NCBI GenBank assembly: GCA_932294295.1
Contig: OW028575.1
Coordinates: 43,186,753-43,250,752 of the forward strand
Source: Alitta virens
Lineage: Eukaryota > Annelida > Polychaeta > Phyllodocida > Nereididae
Length of the DNA stretch: 64,000 nucleotides
Direction of reading: 5' to 3'
Shown here: one piece after another, positions 53,878-63,660 of the stretch
Position numbering within the stretch: the first letter of the stretch is position 1
How the letters are laid out: every line of letters begins with the position of its first letter
Made by a program: the position numbers and the translations under genes
The notes under the pieces: generated by a model
Databases searched by the model: none
Told to the model about the DNA's origin: nothing
Seen by the model: the letters and a program-made list of their open reading frames with translations, nothing else

Positions 53878-54693
53878 TAAAGACTACAACTTTGAATGTC
53901 TATTTCAGATGGACAAGATGAACAAGATGGACAATATGGACAAAGCAGCAAATTCCGCATGCCCCCCCCCCCCCAGAAGTACTCCCCCCCCCCCTGGACG
54001 TACAACCCTCTCCACTCATCAAGAGATTTCTTCATTGGATTTATTTTTCTGATATTTTCGATTTTGTTATTTCCTTTTCTCTTTGTAAACTTAAGAGTTG
54101 TACAGAAGTGTTTACGCTTTTAAACAACGGCTTTAAATAAACCTTTACATTACATTACATACAAATGTCAACAAAAACGAAATGTTTGGCAATGTGTACA
54201 GGATGACAATACGGTGTCAACAAGGAGGTAACACGACTGTACCGGAAGAGTGCGGAGTGAACCGGTTTTTACACGGTGCCTTCAAGGATATAACCGGTCT
54301 TTACACTGTGTTTATTTGTGTGGAACCGTGTTGGTCCTTGTACTCTCCAGCGTTAATGGCGGCGAATTATTCATGCACGGTTGATGCCGGGCATAGCCGG
54401 AGATACCACGAAGTATGCCGGAGTCAATACGGAGATTCCTGGAGATTGGCGGAGTCTACTGGGAGTCTACACGGATCAACATGGATCAACATGGATTAAA
54501 TACTCCAGGACCTCCGGCATGAAAAATGTTTCATTTTTTTTCCCAGAGTCCCAAGGTGGTCCAGGATCGCCCCGGACAATGACGGACAATGCCGGAAATA
54601 AACACGAGGTCTACACGCTGTTTCCGGAGTTTGCCGGAGTTATACTCCTTGACAATCCGGCGTCTGATCCGGCTATGTGTGAAGGGCCCTTTA

Positions 54694-55489
54694 CTAGCTG
54701 ACCCGAACCAGACTGTAATGGATCTTGTTAAAAGCCTTTCAATTAAGGCGCCATAGAAACTGACTAGATTACACTGCACCTGGAAAGATTTTAGAGTCCA
54801 AAATGTCTATGAAGATAATACCAGGTTTTTCAGGGCGTTTCCACACTTTGGAAGGCAGTCAAATCAAATTCACCTGGCACTCAAGTGTGTGTTTTATACA
54901 TGGTGTATACAGACATCAGATATAATCTGTAGAACCCTGGCAATCCATCAAGCTCAGTTTTATTTCTGAATGCCTCCCAAATAATGGAAATTCATATTAA
55001 TAACCATAAACCCTTATATACACCTGCTGCTTTACGTAACATGCAAAGGAATTTCTTCCAATATCTGTCGCTAGCTGTCATCAATCATCTTCACAACATT
55101 ATCCATCTGCAGATACTAATAGTGTCTTATGTTGTCGCTTCATGTAAATTTCATGATTCCTTTCGTATGAGCATTGCATTTTTTTGGGACCAGTGATATT
55201 TGGCACATGCCAAAGCAGCCTCCCTATGATAACATATAAATTTATATCTGGAGGTTGTTGCACTATCAATGACATATGACATCAAGAATATGGGACTGGA
55301 TATAGAATTTGGTTTGGGTTAATTCTATGTGCAGTGCTTCCTCTTCTGTCCAAACTTAGATTACCAACACTGTGCCTTCTTAACTAAATATATACTTATA
55401 GGGTTTCATGAAGCTGGCTGAAAGTGGAACTAATGACTAATTAAATTATGAGTAAGGCAAATTTGGACTATATCGTCCCTCCCTCAAAG
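54694..55489. other. no gene seen
   Basis: Right of the D element: non-coding, no repeats recognised. Confidence 0.45.
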
Positions 55490-55660
55490 GGGACTCACAA
55501 TTTGAGAGATCCAGTGTTAACTCTCCTCGCCAAAATGCAATCAAATCAACTATGAAAGGTATACTATGTCATATTATGGGGCACACATTTGGAACTTGTT
55601 GCCTTAAGCAACTGGAATGGGCCCACTTACAAGTGTAATTCCTGTAGGATTTATTGTATT
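55490..55660 (+). pseudogene. LINE RT extreme C-terminus
   Basis: After two frame changes the plus strand reads SPRQNAIKSTM, then SYYGAHIWNLLP and WNGPTYKCNSC. YYGAxIWNxLP followed by WxGPxCxCxxC is a common C-terminal signature of one group of LINE polymerases; here the first Cys of the CxC is Tyr. Only the last 55 codons or so are present, so it is a heavily truncated copy whose 3' tail is the microsatellite that follows. Confidence 0.7.
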
Positions 55661-55664
55661 TACT

Positions 55665-55775
55665 GTTATCTTATATAATCTTATCCAATCTTATCCAATC
55701 TTATCTAATCTTATCTAATCTTATCTAATCTAGTCTTATCTTATCTTATCTTATCTTATCTTATCTTAACGTATC
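55665..55775. repeat. TTATC / AATCTTATCT microsatellite
   Basis: Roughly seven 10-bp AATCTTATCT units pass into seven or more 5-bp TTATC units. It starts at the end of the LINE C-terminus and probably grew from that LINE's 3' tail. Confidence 0.9.
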
Positions 55776-56014
55776 GTAAAAAAGTGCATGACAAATGGTT
55801 CAGCTAGAGAACCAAGAAGTCAATTAAATTTTAGTGACTTCTGCATCACACAGAAGTTAAAACTCCACTGATTTCAGCCGAGCATGCCAAGAGCTCTTTG
55901 CCAGTGTTTAATGTAATGAAGTCATATTAGGGTTGCAATTACGCCAATTTAGTCCTCTTACGACCTAGGCTCGACGTCAATCCAACATATACAGCATAGT
56001 TGCCATTGTCGAAC

Positions 56015-56280
56015 CTGGGTTTGTCATCATCATTACCATCATCGATCATCGCCATCATCATCATCAGCCTTCTCCAGTATTTCCTATCTTGTGCTGCTTT
56101 CATCCAATTGATTGTATTTAGCTTTCTTCTATTCCCTCTATCCATCTTCTCTTGAGCCTTCCTCCAGATTTTTTCCCATTCTTGGTGTCCATTCTGTTAT
56201 TTTCTTTGCCCGCTTGGTGTTGCCCATTCTGTTATTTTCTTTGCCCACTGGTGTTGCCCATTGTTTGCATATGGCGAATA
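56015..56280 (-). pseudogene. LINE 3' remnant of another clade
   Basis: On the minus strand NTKRAKKITEWTPRM, then (next frame) GGRLKRRWIEGIE, then NWMKAAQDRKYWRRLM. The series 'kkI.EW.Pr', 'GR.k.RW' and 'W...A.DR..W' is the C-terminal signature of a large group of LINE polymerases. It ends in an ATG/CAT triplet tract (56,020-56,075) that serves as the 3' tail. A partial duplication of about 35 bp (TTGCCCATTCTGTTATTTTC twice, 56,190-56,262) lies inside. Confidence 0.7.
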
Positions 56281-56789
56281 TAATTAATTTTGATACTAGT
56301 TTCCTAAAAAGGGCACACCTGATTCCATACCAATCATCAGGGGCCTCATCCAATACTCAACTGTATTTACTTTACTCAATTTTATGATTTTTTAAGTTTA
56401 CACAAATGTCTACCAAGTCAGTACTGCCATTTCTTTTACCATATACACAGGTCTTTTTCAATCATATTCACGTTTTTACTCCATTTTGTTTTCCTATTGT
56501 TCTGAGTGGGCAATAACCAAAGAAAATGTTAGTTAACTCCCTCCTGAATGCAAACTGATTCAGAACTGTTTTGCGTAATAAAGTAAGAACAAGCAAAAAA
56601 CCAATCAAACAAATTAGTAGATATGCCTAATGGAGTATAAGTTAGTTATAATTTTTGTTGGTTATATCCCAAAGTCGAAGCCTGTTGTGATTGGTATAGA
56701 GCAAATGAGCATGTCAGGTAAGCCATTTTGTATTTTGTCTGTTTGATAGGCTGATCACCATTAAGTAGCCCACTGAAGTGAAACAAGTT
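56281..56789. other. no gene seen
   Basis: Non-coding sequence between the LINE remnant and the F repeat unit. Confidence 0.4.
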
Positions 56790-56918
56790 AATTAAGTGGA
56801 ACCAGTAATAGATAATGCCTGCGTTTTCTTCGACATGGGAGTTATTGCGAGGCGTTAGCCGAGCAATAATCCCATGTCGAAGAAAACAAGGGCATTATCT
56901 AACTTATACCACTTAATT
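56790..56918. repeat. 57-bp-arm palindrome upstream of the frame
   Basis: AATTAAGTGGAACC..GATAATGCC, GCGTTTTCTTCGACATGGGA and TTATTGC pair with GCAATAATCCCATGTCGAAG, AAAACAAGGGCATTATC and ACTTAATT, around a short GAGGCGTTAGCCGA spacer. It lies about 95 bp upstream of the first ATG of the frame and could be a recombinase-binding or transcription-control site. Function is unknown. Confidence 0.85.
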
Positions 56919-56993
56919 GGATTGTTTGTGTTTATGTTTGTCAGAGATTGAGACACTTAAAACTGAAGCAATAGAATTAAAGACTTATTTCAA

Positions 56994-57385
56994 TTGACAT
57001 TGCATTTCAAAATGAATGACAATTTGGAGAGGAGTTTTGCTGATTTCAGTGAATTTAATGATTGTAATGCATCCTTTGACATTGGATCTACTCAATTATT
57101 GAATATACCATCGCAATTGCTATTTGCACCGGATGGCAGAAAAACTGCCAATAGATATGATGCGGAAATCAAAAGTGAAAGTGCTTTCACTAATTCTTTG
57201 CTGGACATAATCCCAGCTAACACAAGAAATACTACAGAGAGTGCTGTCAGGTCATATGAGGCATGGCGTCTATGTCGTGAAACCAAGCTGGAAACTTATG
57301 AAGACTCAAACTTCCCAATACCTTGTTTGAATGAAGAAATGGTGCAGGATATCAATTTTCAAGAATGGGACTATTGGTTAGCAAG
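56994..57385 (+). CDS. candidate first exon of a tyrosine-recombinase-like (DUF3504/Crypton-type) protein
   Basis: From the ATG at 56,994 (or the second at 57,012) the frame runs about 130 codons to a canonical donor, GCAAG|GTACGA at 57,385/57,386. The 157-codon frame continues into intron-like T-rich sequence. The first 55 residues are acidic and uninformative. Residues 80-130 (TRNTTESAVRSYEAWRLCRE, NFQEWDYWLARYE) resemble the N-terminal SAM-like part of KIAA1958/ZMYM-type DUF3504 proteins, where a segment rich in Trp ends in WLxRF. No catalytic R-H-R-Y part is visible downstream. A decayed Crypton or a host gene of that family are both possible. Confidence 0.4.
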
Positions 57386-57690
57386 GTACGAAATTTTATT
57401 TTTTATTTTTTTTGCAACAAATGTTAACCATGTTGCACAGCTGGTATTACTGCTGTTAGAAAATTAGTGGTCTGTGGACAAATCATTAAGGCTGGGTTCA
57501 CTATTTTGCAGGATCAGTTGCATAAGATGTTGCCTATTTTGCAAGACATTTGTTTGCTTGTTAAGTTTTGCCACAACATGTGCTCATATAAGTGTGACCA
57601 TGTCCTCCCTGCTGTTCTTAGTACATGTGATATATCCCTCTGTAATCCAGGCTTCTGATTGGCTGTGGAAGGCAAACAGTGGTATAAGTT

Positions 57691-59149
57691 AAATTACAGC
57701 AGATTGCATTTAAGTGTTGTCATGGAGTCACTAGAGAGACTCCATGGTGTGGTCAGCAGGCCATCAGTCCAATTCCAAGTGTGGCAGCCACGTCATAGAT
57801 TTGCATGCATGTGTGCCTCCCTTATAGGTTAAACTATCTTAATCATTGTTAATCTGCTGCTTTAAACAAGCTGGTGGATTGCTAGTCAATTATCATTTCA
57901 TTCAACAGCAAAGTTACACAATCATTTTATTTGCAATGCTTTGAATTCTGTTGCATAATAGGCAGTCATGCCCACCCAAGCATTTACTAGTCAAAACACA
58001 ACTGACTAGCTGTAATTGAAATGGTAATTAAGACCAAAGAAATTAAGTCCATTTCTGTTTGTGGGCTTGATTGGGAACCACTCAAGCATGGTAAATTGTG
58101 ACATCACCAGGAGACTTTGGTAGTACTTGACTGGGCTTCTTCGTGGAGCACTCACAAAGTGTATTTGACTGGAGATTACAAACAAATTGTCAATTTTTGT
58201 GTGAAGCACAAATGTTGATGAAGAAAAAAGAGTGTAAATGTCTCTAAAACAGTCACGTGATCATATGTGGGCAAAACTGTAATGGAGAGCCGATTCGCGT
58301 CTTCAGAGTCAAGAAAAACAGATCGGAGTTGTTTCAATTCACACCATAAGCGAATTACAAATAAAGTTTGTACATAAGGAACTTGGAACTTTGAAGGAGC
58401 TGTTTAGTAAAATCGATCACGAAGTGAGAACGTTAATGACATTCATTTGTGCCTCGTTTTCATGTCATTGGCCATAAAAGACAATGCAATGTAAATAAAC
58501 TGGCAATTGTTGATGGCATGAAAAATTAAATGCCAGGTGAAGTTTATTTATTTTATAGAGTCTCCCAGAATTTTTTTTTCTGACTGGGAAATCTACGTAG
58601 AACACGGAATTGCCACTGCGAAAGTGGGCGTGGCCTAAATTTACTTCACGGAAAACTCCCAGTCGAATGTCATCTTTGTCAAGTGGCTGGCTACACTTCA
58701 TTGCAATCCACTGTAAGAGCTTGACGCTTCACCTGTTGATGGCCAATAAGATTCAGTTAAAACATTACGTACCAAGTCCATTTGACTGAAATTAAGTTAA
58801 GCTGTGTGTATGTGGTTAGTGAAATGGTAGTAAAAACACCTTGACCAAACCCAATAATATTTTACAATGATAAGGGACTGTGAAAATAACTAGTACTATA
58901 CGAATGCAGATTTAGAATTGACTTACAGCCGAATGATTGTCACGGTCTCAATGGTAATATTACCATTGAGGCAGTGGTGATAATGAGGCTGTTACATACT
59001 GTTGTTATGGTGGTATAAAATGTTTTGCAATATATCTTTGGCATGTCTGAATCACTTTGGTTGCAGGTTGCCTACATAATCTCCCTCCTTGTAGTGAGTC
59101 CATTTAATATTTTGGCCTGATTGTGGTGTTGACCACTGTTTTTTCGGAC
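57691..59149. other. no gene seen
   Basis: Non-coding; frames of up to 78 codons without domains. GGTAATATTACC, a perfect palindrome, lies near 58,951-58,962. Confidence 0.45.
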
Positions 59150-59640
59150 CAGTCAGTCTTACTTGGCCCAATGTTGGCCAATGTTGGCCCAATGTCAGGT
59201 TGACCCACTTTAACCGACAGCCCAACTGTTCTGGGCCTACCGATGGCCAAATAACATGTCACCTCAAAGTCAGCCCAGCGTTGGCCTAATGTTGGCCCAG
59301 TGTAGGCCAAGCATTAGTGTGGACCACTTTCAACAAACAGCAGGTAAGCCCACTGTAACATGGGCCTACTGATGGCCAAATGACATGTCAACTCAAAGTC
59401 GGCCCAGCATTGGCCTAATGTTGGCCCAACATCAGTGCGGCCAACTTTTGGTCAACAGCAGATAAGCCCTATAATGTTGGCCCAACATCGGTTTGACCCA
59501 CTTTTGGCCAACAGCAGGTTGGCCCGCTATTAGAAGGCCCACTGTAGGAAAAAAGACATCAAAGTCCAGCCAGCCCGCTCTCCAGTTGGCCTACTGTTGG
59601 CCTATTATTTGGCCCAATGTTGCGCCGGTGCACTATTGGT
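59150..59640. repeat. array of GGCCCAATGTTGGCC-type palindromic words
   Basis: About 490 bp of repeated words: TTGGCCCAATGTTGGCC, CAGCCCAACTG, GGCCTACTGATGGCCAAATG, CAACTTTTGGTCAACAGCAG. At least three units of 110-160 bp can be recognised (near 59,170, 59,280 and 59,390). Many words are self-complementary. It may be an expanded MITE interior. Both-strand frames are by-products. Confidence 0.75.
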
Positions 59641-60000
59641 CAAATCTGGTCTGGATGATCTGTTTCCATACATTCTTTGACCAGAATTTGTACTTTCGTT
59701 AAGGCAATATTGAAGTCTTCTGGATCCAGTATCCATAATGTGATCCGGATCAAATATTTCGTCTGGGTTCCAGATCCATAGTGTGATCCATGCCATCCAA
59801 TAACTACAGGTGTTTGAGCATCAAAATGGAAAGAAGACCAACAAAATTCATCAGCCCAGTACCATTGATTGTATATATTGGAACAGTATTCCGGATCAAG
59901 GATCCGGAATATGATCATCTTGATCACGTCCAAAATTATATCAGTTTTAGGGTTTTAGGTTTCAGCATTATCCATCTGCCCAGCAAATTTCACCATCCAT
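59641..60000. repeat. GATCCGG-rich segment, unclassified
   Basis: GGATCCAG, GATCCGGATC, TCCAGATCC and CGGATCAAGGATCCGG recur between 59,715 and 59,915. The 97-codon minus-strand frame across it has no domain I know. It may be a fragment of a dispersed repeat. Confidence 0.4.
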
Positions 60001-60589
60001 TTTTTTTTTAGATATCTGGCTTAAAACAAATAAATAAATAAACGCGACCAAAAACATAACCTCCCTGGTGTAGGGCAAAATCAACCAATAATATATTAAT
60101 AAACATGCCTTATGGAGATTAAGTTATTTTCGGCCAATACAGTGATTTTAAATCATGTTGGACTCCATATTGACTTTTTATTCATATATGAATTATGTGA
60201 CACGGTTACTGACCATGCATATACTAGGTTGGAACTCAATAAAATTGTAATTACACATAAAGGAAAACAAGTAGCCATTAATTCAAAAGCTGTAGCTAAG
60301 TGATTCGCCTCTCAGCAACTAGATTTTCCTTTATTTGATATTTGTTACTATATTACATAAAAGAACCTCAGCTGTAAACTCCTAAATTTTCAGTTAAATC
60401 CAAGATGTTAGAAATTGTTAGTATCAAATAAATTTTTTTTGATTTGCTACTTCAAAATTTCAGGCAGTGGAAATGTAACCAGCTATTATCAAGTTCATGA
60501 GCTTTCTTGGATGTAACAAAAACCGGTCACCGAAGAAAATATTGCAGTGTTTCGTAACACAAAATGTTAATTGGTCTCTTCTGCGCCAA
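60001..60589. other. no gene seen
   Basis: A 63-codon frame at 60,112 has no domain. Splice-like signals bracket 60,462-60,597, but all three frames there contain stops. Confidence 0.4.
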
Positions 60590-61110
60590 ACAACAGGTAA
60601 AAAAAATTGTATTTTTTACAGTATCTTGCTGGCGAATTTTTGCACAGTATCTTGCTGCAAAAATTACAGTTGGTATACCATAAAGTAGAACAAACGGATG
60701 GTTGCCATAAAATTTACCACACATGCGTCTTGTAAGTTAGCATGATCGTTAACTGTGAAATCTTCAAACGGCACTTTACTGTAAATTAATGTTGATTTTA
60801 CCGTAAATTACTGTTGATGACCCCCTATAATAAGCTAATTTTGGGCCATCTACAGTTAATTGTATGGTATCATACTATAGTTGAACTTTACTGTATCTAA
60901 CCCTAAGGTGCTGTGGTATCATGCTGTATGGTGGCTTTGGTCTATTTTTACAGCAGTCTACTTGGAAATGTATGGTACACTGCCATTTGTTTCACCTCAG
61001 CTGTAAATTTTATAGCATTATGCTTTAGATTTCTGGTATCTCGCCATAAAACATTTAAGGTTGTGTGCTGCATACCAAAACAACAGTATTTTACAGTTAA
61101 AACTCTGGTT
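60590..61110. repeat. region of clustered TACAGT/ACTGTA words
   Basis: TTTTTTACAGTATCTTGC, TTACTGTAAATTA, TTACCGTAAATTACTG, TTTTTACAGC and TTTTACAGTTAAAA recur in both orientations over 500 bp. This resembles the interior of hairpin MITEs whose ends are ACAGTAAAA-like. I could not fix ends. Confidence 0.5.
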
Positions 61111-61329
61111 AAATTACAAGACAACTACGGAAACTCATTACAGAGTACGTAATTCGCCCACGGAATGAATATTTATATATATGTATATTTATCTTTATTT
61201 TCGAACGAATCATACATAACATTGTACAAATTAAAGTAAAATTGTAATAGATAAAAAAGGTAAAAATAGCTTTTTTTAAAATAGTACCAAAGCAGTATCA
61301 CAGCTGATAAAGATATAATCAATAATTAT
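61111..61329. other. no gene seen
   Basis: AT-rich sequence immediately upstream of the transposase remnant. It would encode the DNA-binding part of an intact copy, but no HTH is readable. Confidence 0.4.
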
Positions 61330-62935
61330 ATGAATAATTTATTCACTCATATTGTCAGTGATTATTTTGACTCTCTGTCTGAAATTATTGCAACGAACAG
61401 TCTCAATGGCCAAACTCATCTTACATACAATTACGATGAATCTGCAATTTCACTTAATATGTCATCAGAGACAGTCCTAGTGCCCACCAATACCAAAAGA
61501 TTTCACGCTGCCAAACAAGGTTCCGGCCCACACATATCAATACTCTGTCGCATCAATGCAAGTGGTGGGACTATTCATGGGAATTACTCACGTAAATAGA
61601 GTTAAACCTCGAGGTCCAGGGATTCTCCATTTTGCAGTCGTGCCACTTCCGGCGTATTCAAAACGTAGGCAAGTCACGTGGTCGCTGATAGCCAATGAGG
61701 AACGACCATCGCTAATCCAGGCTGACTGTCCTATATAAACTCAATCCGTTGCCCTCTAAAAAGCATTCACCTTTCTCTTCGCTATTTATTTAATTACATG
61801 TATGTTTCGTCTATCTGTGTGTCTATGTCTTGTCTTTATGTGTATGCTCAATAAAGCAATTGTATCCAAACCTAATACAATCTGCGTCTCGTGTGTTTAA
61901 CTAATTATTCATATTTGCGAAGGGCTATCCCACAGGTCGTAATTTAGCAATAATTTGACAAGAAATATACCTTGAATGGTTTAAAAAGAATTACTTGTGC
62001 TTTAGTTCCAAGGAAAGGCCTCTCCTTTTGTTGCAGGATGCCGCCTCAGCCCATATAAGGCCTCAGCTTATTGACAAAGCCATAACAAATAACCTCATCC
62101 TATTATGCTTTCCTACAAAACTAACACATGTTCTTTAACCACTCGATGTTGGAGTTTACCAGTCAATGAAGGCACAATTGTCAAGAGCAATGCATTCCCT
62201 GAAATTCCTGCGCAGTGATATTTGCGTGTCTCAGGCATAATTTCCAGGGCTTTTTAAAGAAATATTTGAAAATACCTTCACCCCAGGATTAATAACCAAT
62301 GCATTTAGAAAATGAGGTATTTACCCACAAGATCGTTTTGCATTCCTACAAAGTGAAGAGTCAAACAGTATACCTAAAGTGGAATTTGAAACTGCAACAC
62401 CCACGAAACCTTTTTTTTTTCTGATGTTGTTGAAAAGTCCTTGGAATCAGTTGAACAAGTTCCTGAAGGAGCCAAAGTCATATGCACCGGTCAGGAAGAA
62501 AATGTTCAACCCTGCCCACCTGAACTTGCAATTAGTGCAACAGAAACAACATTAACTCCCAAAAAAAGCAGTTCTCACTTCAGTTCTCAAAAGATATCGA
62601 GGATAAACGTGACCCTGTGATCACAACACGGAGGCACTTGAAATAGAGTGAAAATAAACATGTGGGTCTTTCTCACATTCCTCTCGTATAAGTAGGCTTG
62701 ATTCTTGAACAGTTTGAGAACATCTTCACTCCAGCTAAAAAGCAAGGTAGAAGCAGAGAAGCATCAACAAAAGCAAGGGTGCTGACATCTGAGGATTTCA
62801 TTAGCCACTGGAACAAAAGAGGAATCAAAAAGGAAAGCTGCAGAAGAAAAGAGGAAAAAACAGGAGGAGAAAGCAAGGCTAAAACAGGAAAAGCTAAGAG
62901 AAAAAAACGCAGCCAAAGCGAAAAAAGATGAATGA
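61330..62935 (+). pseudogene. pogo/Tigger-like DDE transposase remnant
   Basis: Three blocks of a CENP-B/pogo-type DDE_1 transposase. First, 61,330-61,600: DYFDSLSEII, then TYNYDESAISL (first catalytic Asp near 61,436) and ISILCRINASG. Second, from about 61,950: YLEWFKKNYL, RPLLLLQDAASAH (second Asp), IDKAITNNLILLCFP, then a TAA where Gln is usual, then PLDVGVY (third Asp), and FKEIFEN. Third, 62,698-62,931: RVLTSEDFISHW and a Lys/Glu-rich tail typical of this family. The N-terminal HTH is missing, an LTR-like block splits the first and second parts, and stops and frameshifts occur throughout. It is a dead copy. Confidence 0.8.
61561..61935 (+). mobile_element. promoter/poly(A)-bearing, LTR-like insertion in the transposase
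   Basis: The transposase frame is lost after INASGG and regained near 61,955. The intervening stretch has CACGTG (61,675), CCAAT (61,692), TATATAAA (61,732) and, about 110 bp later, AATAAA (61,850), the order of a U3-R-U5 unit. Candidate ends are TGGTGGGACTA and TATCCCACA, roughly inverted. I could not find a matching 5-bp duplication, so the boundaries are approximate. It could also be an unrelated short pol II promoter. Confidence 0.45.
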
Positions 62936-63094
62936 TAAACCCAAGCCAGCAAGCAACGTAAACTCAGCTGAGATTTTTTGTTTGTTTTTTGACAAATTGC
63001 AATTTTAAACATGAATGTAAGGATGTGAAAGAGTTGCAAGATGTGCACAGAATACCAAGGCAATGTCAGCAGATCAGCAGATTATCCTGTAGAA
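62936..63094. other. no gene seen
   Basis: Downstream of the transposase C-terminus: T-rich, then a short coding-like stretch in mixed frames. Confidence 0.35.
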
Positions 63095-63325
63095 CTAAAC
63101 ATGGCCCATCAACATGCAACTGAAGATTTTGTTTCCCAACTAAATCTGGCTAAACTCCCCCCCCCCCCCCTGCTGATCAAGAACAATTTGCATCATTGAT
63201 CCCAGTTAGTGGCTCAATCACAAAACGGATTAAATCTTGGTTAGTACAATGTGCAAACTGTACTAAAGACCTGGACCTGTACGAAAGACCTGGACGAATA
63301 ATTGATCTATTGATGAATGGTTAAT
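63095..63325 (+). pseudogene. coding-like stretch broken by a C run, unidentified
   Basis: MAHQHATEDFVSQLNLAKLP runs into a C homopolymer (63,157-63,170). In another frame beyond it, DQEQFASLIPVSGSITKRIK and LVQCANCTKDLDLYERPGR continue to TGA. Composition looks protein-like on both sides, which suggests one frame shifted by the homopolymer. I do not recognise the family. Confidence 0.3.
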
Positions 63326-63379
63326 AGTTTCTGCAGAAGAAATACACCCTTTCACATATAAGTGAGCAAAACATATCAT

Positions 63380-63610
63380 TATAAGTAAATAGCACGTATA
63401 GTGTGAAACAAACCAGAGCTGTGCCAACATAACCTCTGTCTTCCGGGTAATCCCAAAGGCAGAAGTACAGGTTCTAATAATGAAGTTATTTTAAATATCT
63501 GCTTAAAGGTTGCACAACTCGGGCTTGACTTCACAAACAAATCAAGGTTATTCCATAAGGAAATTGAACTGGGCACAAAAAACCTTTTATACAATTATTT
63601 TGTCACGAGA
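63380..63610 (-). pseudogene. LINE RT C-terminal remnant
   Basis: Minus strand: INLPLVTK, a stop, then LYKRFFVPSSISLWNNLDLF and CATFKQIFK. 'ykrsFfPssi.lWN.L' with a following 'FK..l' is a common C-terminal signature of LINE polymerases. It is different from the signatures at 53.8, 55.6 and 56.2 kb, so this is another lineage. The copy is 5'-truncated near 63,655. Confidence 0.7.
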
Positions 63611-63660
63611 GGTAGATTAATTATTGCACTTGCTTCTGTTATTAATCTTTTGTTATTAGG

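Larger units (their letters stand above)
50726..54161 (+). mobile_element. 5'-truncated LINE inserted in the D element
   Basis: Plus-strand LINE starting in the middle of RT motif A. Motif A reads VAIDLSKAFDC and motif B GVPQGSILGPLLFNIF (one-base frameshift near 50,881 between them). Then comes a 2-kb foreign element, motif C (NYADDNTLSY), the thumb, and the C-terminal region with YLGAKLWNSIP and FKSAVHKWL (53,617-53,877). The 3' UTR has two C runs (53,966 and 53,986) and ends AATAAACCTTTACATTACAT. 5' truncation is the usual outcome of target-primed reverse transcription. It is related to the 19-23 kb LINE but keeps the catalytic Asp in motif A. Confidence 0.85.
50636..54690. mobile_element. 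family D element (copy 2), expanded by nested insertions
   Basis: Ends AAGGCCCCTTCACACATAGC and, inverted, AGGGCCCTTCACACATAGCC, both continuing CGGATCAGACGCCGGA, flanked by TTA (50,633-50,635; 54,691-54,693). Its own sequence is limited to 50,636-50,725 and 54,163-54,690; spliced together these match the complement of the 516-bp copy 1. A LINE fills the gap. Frames of 105-106 codons in the right arm are CpG-repeat by-products. Confidence 0.85.
56790..57690 (+). mobile_element. family F repeat unit with coding-like interior (copy 2)
   Basis: Starts with a long hairpin and ends with the AGTGTGACCAT..CTGATTGG..GTGGTATAA block, both shared with 39,690-40,040. Between them lies an open frame that copy 1 lacks. 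An autonomous-like member beside a deleted one would explain the pair. Terminal repeats and target duplication are not resolved. Confidence 0.5.

Noticed and set aside
54182..54701. Frames of 105-106 codons in the right arm of the D element
   Set aside because: The same stretch in copy 1 has no such frame, and composition follows the CCGGAG words of the arm.
56020..56075. CAT triplet tract as an independent microsatellite or coding Asp/Met tract
   Set aside because: It forms the 3' tail of the minus-strand LINE remnant ending in NWMKAAQDRKYW, so it is better explained as that tail.
60462..60597. Exon between TTTCAG and AACAG|GTAAAA
   Set aside because: All three frames contain early stops, so it is not coding. 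A non-coding exon cannot be argued from sequence alone.
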